A stretch of 64,000 nt of DNA from assembly GCA_029564115.1 (NCBI GenBank), contig JAKQQP010000208.1:8507-72506 (forward strand), written 5' to 3'. This document shows, one piece after another, positions 61,230 to 64,000 of this stretch (its first letter is position 1; the number at the start of each line of letters is the position of its first letter). The notes beneath the pieces were generated by a model, which was not told where the DNA came from, did not search any database, and was given only the letters and a program-made list of their open reading frames with translations. The DNA comes from Candidatus Rifleibacteriota bacterium (GTDB lineage: Bacteria > Riflebacteria > Ozemobacteria > Ozemobacterales > Ozemobacteraceae). A program made the translations under genes and the position numbers.

Positions 61230-61961
61230 TCATTTTTTTATCATTGGCACGAAGCGCACCGGAAGATCTTCTTCCTGCTCCACTTTCCCTCGGATTTTGC
61301 GCAAAATTACCAGTCGCTGTGAATAAATATTGCCAAGAGGAAGTATCATTCTGCCGTTTTCTGCAAGCTGTTCAACTAACTTCTCCGGGAGTTCCTCGGG
61401 AGCGCAGGTGACGATAATGACCGAAAACGGCGCATACTCGGGCCAACCCTGATAGCCATCGCCCCACTTGACCTGGCATTGGTAACCAGAGGCTTTTAAG
61501 GCATCGACTGAGTGTGAAGCCAGCTCCGGCACAATCTCGATACTGTAGACTTCCGCTCCGAGTTCGGCCAGGACAGCAGCCTGATAACCTGAACCGGTGC
61601 CGATTTCAAGAACCTTCTCACCTTTTTCGAGGCGCATGCACTCGGTCATGTAAGCGACGATGTATGGCTGAGAAATGGTTTGCCCGTGACCGATCGGCAG
61701 GGGATGGTCTCCGTAGGCGGCTGAAGTCTGGTAGCCTCGCGGTAGAAAGCGATGCCTTGGAACCTTGCGCATTGCTTCGAGAACTTTCGCATCCCTGATT
61801 CCATAGTTGATGAGCTCTTTTACCATGATTTCCCGGGATTCATCCATTTCAGACTCCTTCAATGCCGGTTCAAAAGCGGCACAACTGCCAGGCCGTGCCA
61901 CAAGCCAGACCGATACCATCAAAATTGCCGATAAGAGCAAAAATGTAATTGTTTTCCTCAT
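61230..61961 (-). CDS. pcm: Exported protein-L-isoaspartate O-methyltransferase
   Basis: A 243-residue protein. Residues 1-30 are a signal peptide (MRKTITFLLLSAILMVSVWLVARPGSCAA). The rest is a standard PCMT: ELINYGIRDAKVLEAMRKVPRHRFLP, ISQPYIVAYMTE, VLEIGTGSGYQAAVLAEL (SAM site), VYSIEIVPELA, GWPEYAPFSVIIVTCAPEELPE, GRMILPLG. It repairs isoaspartyl residues using SAM. A signal peptide on PCMT is unusual, since SAM is cytoplasmic; the protein may work in the periplasm or the signal may act as an anchor. GGGAGG precedes the ATG. Confidence 0.93.
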   Translation of the reverse strand: MRKTITFLLLSAILMVSVWLVARPGSCAAFEPALKESEMDESREIMVKELINYGIRDAKVLEAMRKVPRHRFLPRGYQTSAAYGDHPLPIGHGQTISQPYIVAYMTECMRLEKGEKVLEIGTGSGYQAAVLAELGAEVYSIEIVPELASHSVDALKASGYQCQVKWGDGYQGWPEYAPFSVIIVTCAPEELPEKLVEQLAENGRMILPLGNIYSQRLVILRKIRGKVEQEEDLPVRFVPMIKK

Positions 61962-62012
61962 TTTTCCTCCCAGACTTCTTTAGATAAAATTCTATCAGGT
62001 TGCTTCGGTAAT

Positions 62013-62042
62013 TTGAAGTGCGTCAGAAAAAACTGTTATAAT
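62013..62042 (+). promoter_or_regulatory. Predicted promoter giving a leaderless sfsA message
   Basis: TTGAAG (62013-62018), an 18-base spacer and consensus TATAAT (62037-62042). The ATG at 62051 begins 9 bases after the -10, so transcription should start at or within a base or two of it. No ribosome site precedes the ATG. Confidence 0.6.
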
Positions 62043-62050
62043 CCCGGCAT

Positions 62051-62863
62051 ATGAACAGATATTTTTTTCCGTTTCCGGGTGAGACTGCCCCCGGGAGAAT
62101 AAAACTGCGTTACCAGAGGTTTCTCGCAGATATCGTTCTAGAAGACGGCAGCGAAATCATTGCGCACGTTCCCAACAGCGGAAATATGACAAATTGCTGG
62201 GAGCCGGGCGCCAGAGTCGTTGTGACAAAACATACTGCTTTGAAACCTGAAAAGAACCGCAAACTCGCCTACACGTTGCAGGCCGTCGAAATGCCTGATG
62301 GTTGGGTAAGTGTGAATACGATGAATCCCAATAAAGCTGTTGCGGCTGCAATAACAGAGGGTTGCATAGCAGGATTCGAGGGCTATGAGTTTCTCCAGAC
62401 AGAGATAAAGTCGAGTTGTGGGAGCAGATTTGATCTCGCTCTCTTTCACTTCAATTACGGCAAGTGGTCTGATCAGCTCAGCTTCAAACCGGAAAGGGCC
62501 ACACAGCTGCGCAGGGCAGAAATTTCCAGCCCGACTTTTCCCGCCGTTATCGAAATAAAAAACGCTACCATGAGGTCGGATGACGGTGTACTGTTTCCGG
62601 ATGCAAAAACTGAAAGAGGCAGAAAGCACCTCAGACACCTTCTCGAACTCAAAGAAGCCGGGCTCAGGGCTGTTATTCTGTTTTTTGCCGGTCGAAGCAG
62701 TGCTCGCTGGGTGGGTCCGGCAGAGATTATAGACCCTGAATATGCGGCTTTGCTCAAAACGGTTGTTGAAAAAGGGGTCGAAGCGATGGCGGTGCGGGTA
62801 AAAGTCTCTGAGAAGGGGCTGATGCTCGATGGTCTACTGCCGATCATGCTCGGCTCAGGATAA
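62051..62863 (+). CDS. sfsA: Sugar fermentation stimulation protein SfsA
   Basis: The 270-residue protein has the SfsA layout: an N-terminal OB-fold (RIKLRYQRFLADIVLEDGSEIIAHVPNSGNMTNCWEPGARVVVTKH) and a nuclease-like core (SRFDLALF, AVIEIKNATMRSDDGVLFPDAKTERGRKHLRHLLEL, GLRAVILFFAGRS). ExK and the PDAKTERGxxHL motif are kept. The usual SfsA is about 234 residues; this has about 35 extra, mostly after the nuclease core. Its molecular role is not settled; it may bind nucleic acid. The start is inferred to be leaderless. Confidence 0.92.
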   Translation: MNRYFFPFPGETAPGRIKLRYQRFLADIVLEDGSEIIAHVPNSGNMTNCWEPGARVVVTKHTALKPEKNRKLAYTLQAVEMPDGWVSVNTMNPNKAVAAAITEGCIAGFEGYEFLQTEIKSSCGSRFDLALFHFNYGKWSDQLSFKPERATQLRRAEISSPTFPAVIEIKNATMRSDDGVLFPDAKTERGRKHLRHLLELKEAGLRAVILFFAGRSSARWVGPAEIIDPEYAALLKTVVEKGVEAMAVRVKVSEKGLMLDGLLPIMLGSG

Positions 62864-62931
62864 TTGCCAACAGGCGATGATTGTGTTAAACTTCGCAACA
62901 AATAGCTTCCGTAAGGAGAAATGAATAACTT

Positions 62932-63504
62932 ATGCGCAAATTGTCTGTATTGGTATTGTCTGCAGCCCTTATGGCAGGTGGAATGACAGCTGCTTTCTCT
63001 GCCGAAACCAAGGTGCCCACCAGTATGGTGACCATAGGCGAAGGTGATGAGACTCTTGAGGCAGAAGTTGAATTGCAGATTGGCGATGTAGCCCCTGATT
63101 TCTCCCTTCCGAACCTTTCTACCGACAAAATGGAGCATCTCAAAGATTATCTGGGTAAGCCGGTAATTCTTTTTTTCATTCAAAGTGCTTGCTATTCCTG
63201 TCTGCAGGAAGCCAAAGCTTTGCAGGAGCTGAAAGCTAAATACGGAGACAGGATAAACGTTATTGCTGTCGGTGTTGATCTTCTTGGTAAGCCGATGTTG
63301 GTTTCCTGGGCCGCGCATAACAATATCAACTACCCGGTGCTTCTGGATCCGATTTTTTCAGTGCCCGAAAAATACGGGTTCTCATTCACTCCCAGTTCAG
63401 TCGTAATTGATAAAGAAGGCAAAATTTTCTTTATTCACGCAGGTTATCGCCCTGCCGATGCCAAAGTTTTTGAAGACAAGGTCGTTGAACTCCTCGGAGA
63501 GTGA
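62932..63504 (+). CDS. Exported redoxin (TlpA/peroxiredoxin-like)
   Basis: The 190-residue protein starts with a signal peptide (LSVLVLSAALMAGGMTAAFSA). After a short linker comes the redoxin opening VAPDFSLPNLSTDKMEHLKDYLGKPVILFF, then QSACYSCLQEA with a CXXC at about residues 84-87, and the cis-Pro segment FTPSSVVIDKEGKIFFIHAGY. A CXXC at that place puts it with TlpA/ResA-type thiol-disulfide oxidoreductases. It should act in the periplasm in cytochrome maturation or envelope protein redox; no partner gene is adjacent. AAGGAGAAA lies upstream. Confidence 0.85.
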   Translation: MRKLSVLVLSAALMAGGMTAAFSAETKVPTSMVTIGEGDETLEAEVELQIGDVAPDFSLPNLSTDKMEHLKDYLGKPVILFFIQSACYSCLQEAKALQELKAKYGDRINVIAVGVDLLGKPMLVSWAAHNNINYPVLLDPIFSVPEKYGFSFTPSSVVIDKEGKIFFIHAGYRPADAKVFEDKVVELLGE

Positions 63505-63523
63505 CTGTCTAATGCTTGAATAG

Positions 63524-63552
63524 CGCAGGGGAAGCATTGTTGCTCCCCTGCG
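63524..63552 (+). terminator. Terminator of the redoxin gene
   Basis: CGCAGGGGA(A)GCA pairs with TGCTCCCCTGCG, one A bulged, followed by TTGTTGTTT. It starts 19 bases after the stop codon. Confidence 0.8.
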
Positions 63553-63596
63553 TTGTTGTTTAAGGAACTTTGAAAAAGAAAATCGGTACATTTTTG

Positions 63597-63625
63597 TTGA
63601 CCTCGAAATCGAAATCTGGTATCTT
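63597..63625 (+). promoter_or_regulatory. Predicted promoter 1 of the downstream stable-RNA unit
   Basis: TTGACC (63597-63602), a 17-base spacer and TATCTT (63620-63625). GC-rich hairpins start within ten bases of it. Confidence 0.55.
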
Positions 63626-63807
63626 AGCCAAACCCTCGCGAGAGGGTACCGCGCAAGCGGTCGGAACCTTGAAAATCTAATCAAATCATCTCAATAAGGT
63701 TTTGAAAAAGGCGAATTGCCCCTGAAAAGGCAATGAGCACCAGTATATCTGGCTTTAAAGAGCCAAAATGCAAAACCTGAAAAAAGTTAAAAAACTTTAA
63801 AAAGTAG

Positions 63808-63837
63808 TTGACACTTTCGGGGTGATTTTGATATGAT
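63808..63837 (+). promoter_or_regulatory. Predicted promoter 2 of the downstream stable-RNA unit
   Basis: Consensus TTGACA (63808-63813), an 18-base spacer and TATGAT (63832-63837). It is preceded by an A/T-rich tract (AAAAAGTTAAAAAACTTTAAAAAG) just above the -35, of the kind that acts as an UP element in rRNA promoters. Confidence 0.65.
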
Positions 63838-64000
63838 GAACTTCCTGCCGCGGCGGGGTGGGCCAAAAAGCCCGAAGCTCATTGAGAATAAGATCGAAAG
63901 ACTTTAATTATGACGCCAAGCGGGTCTTGTTGAAAAACGAGATCCTTTGAGACACTGCTTAAGGTAGTGTAATTCAAGTAACGTTGAATCTTGAAATATA

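Larger units (their letters stand above)
63553..64000 (+). other. Non-coding stretch, likely leader of a stable RNA (rrn?) operon past the edge
   Basis: No credible gene. After promoter 1 comes a pair of tight hairpins: CCCTC-GCGA-GAGGG (63633-63646) and ACCGC-GCAA-GCGGT (63648-63661), then GGAACCTTGAAAATC, a form common in rRNA operon leaders. After promoter 2, three hairpins follow in a row: 63922-63945 (10 pairs, GAAA tetraloop), 63952-63970 (7 pairs) and 63972-63989 (6 pairs). Tandem strong promoters plus successive hairpins without a gene fit an rRNA operon leader, but the 16S start itself is not in the window. A different structured RNA is possible. Confidence 0.45.

Noticed and set aside
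63620..63700. tRNA-like folding near GGAACCTTGAAAATC
   Set aside because: No acceptor stem or T-loop (GTTCAANNC) and only two tight hairpins; does not fold as a tRNA.
1..64000. CRISPR arrays, prophage, transposases
   Set aside because: No regular direct-repeat/spacer series, no phage structural genes and no transposase frames were seen on either strand.

Overview
The window is a chromosomal segment of a Gram-negative (diderm) bacterium with moderate GC. It carries a nearly complete lipid A/Kdo gene run (lpxI, lpxB, msbA, lpxL-like, kdtA), an outer-membrane-factor efflux system, and Nqr subunits. A multihaem cytochrome, hybrid-cluster protein (Hcp) and an Fnr-type regulator point to an anaerobic or microaerobic life with nitrogen-oxide stress or respiration. 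A Hanks-type Ser/Thr kinase with TPRs, a dikinase-phosphoglycerate kinase fusion and a pyruvate-kinase-like barrel without its C-domain fit none of the well-studied proteobacteria. A deep-branching candidate phylum (Riflebacteria-like) is possible, but the sequence alone does not prove it. I saw no phage, CRISPR array, IS element or tRNA gene.

Layout. 1-5.0 kb: end of a pyruvate-kinase-like gene, a DUF2877 gene, a zinc-ribbon protein, an exported thioredoxin-fold protein, a membrane protein and a minus-strand EF-hand protein. 5.2-10.3 kb: nqrBCDEF, tightly overlapping, without nqrA, then a membrane-anchored octahaem cytochrome c of the hydroxylamine oxidoreductase (HAO) type. 10.5-17.8 kb: a metal-efflux operon (small Cys/His-rich protein, outer-membrane factor, His-rich adaptor, RND pump, CDF transporter). 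17.8-23.4 kb (minus): an MFS transporter and a 1409-residue fusion of an unknown helical region, the ATP-grasp and phosphohistidine domains of a pyruvate-phosphate dikinase, and a whole phosphoglycerate kinase. 23.6-28.9 kb: asnS, then a divergent Fnr-type regulator facing an Fe-S protein, a cupin and hcp, with a perfect palindrome between them.

29-36.8 kb: an unknown protein, a metallo-beta-lactamase-fold protein, a repeat-rich non-coding stretch with a gene remnant, and a minus-strand pepF-HAD-kinase operon. 37-41.8 kb: an ion permease, a WecA/MraY-family enzyme, holB and ricT/yaaT. 41.8-51.3 kb: the lipid A/Kdo run, most genes overlapping by a few bases. 51.4-59.2 kb: a 44-residue protein, an exported subtilase, and a methionine-synthesis pair (homocysteine methyltransferase-MTHFR fusion and cobalamin-dependent metH) plus a GNAT acetyltransferase. 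59.3-62 kb (minus): three exported proteins (metallophosphoesterase, proline-rich protein, isoaspartyl methyltransferase). 62-63.5 kb: sfsA and an exported redoxin. The last 450 bases hold two good promoters and a chain of hairpins with no gene, probably the leader of a stable RNA operon beginning just past the edge.

The most unusual points are the dikinase-PGK fusion without a PEP/pyruvate barrel, the NqrA-less Nqr cluster next to an HAO-family cytochrome, and two families of dispersed repeats in intergenic DNA.
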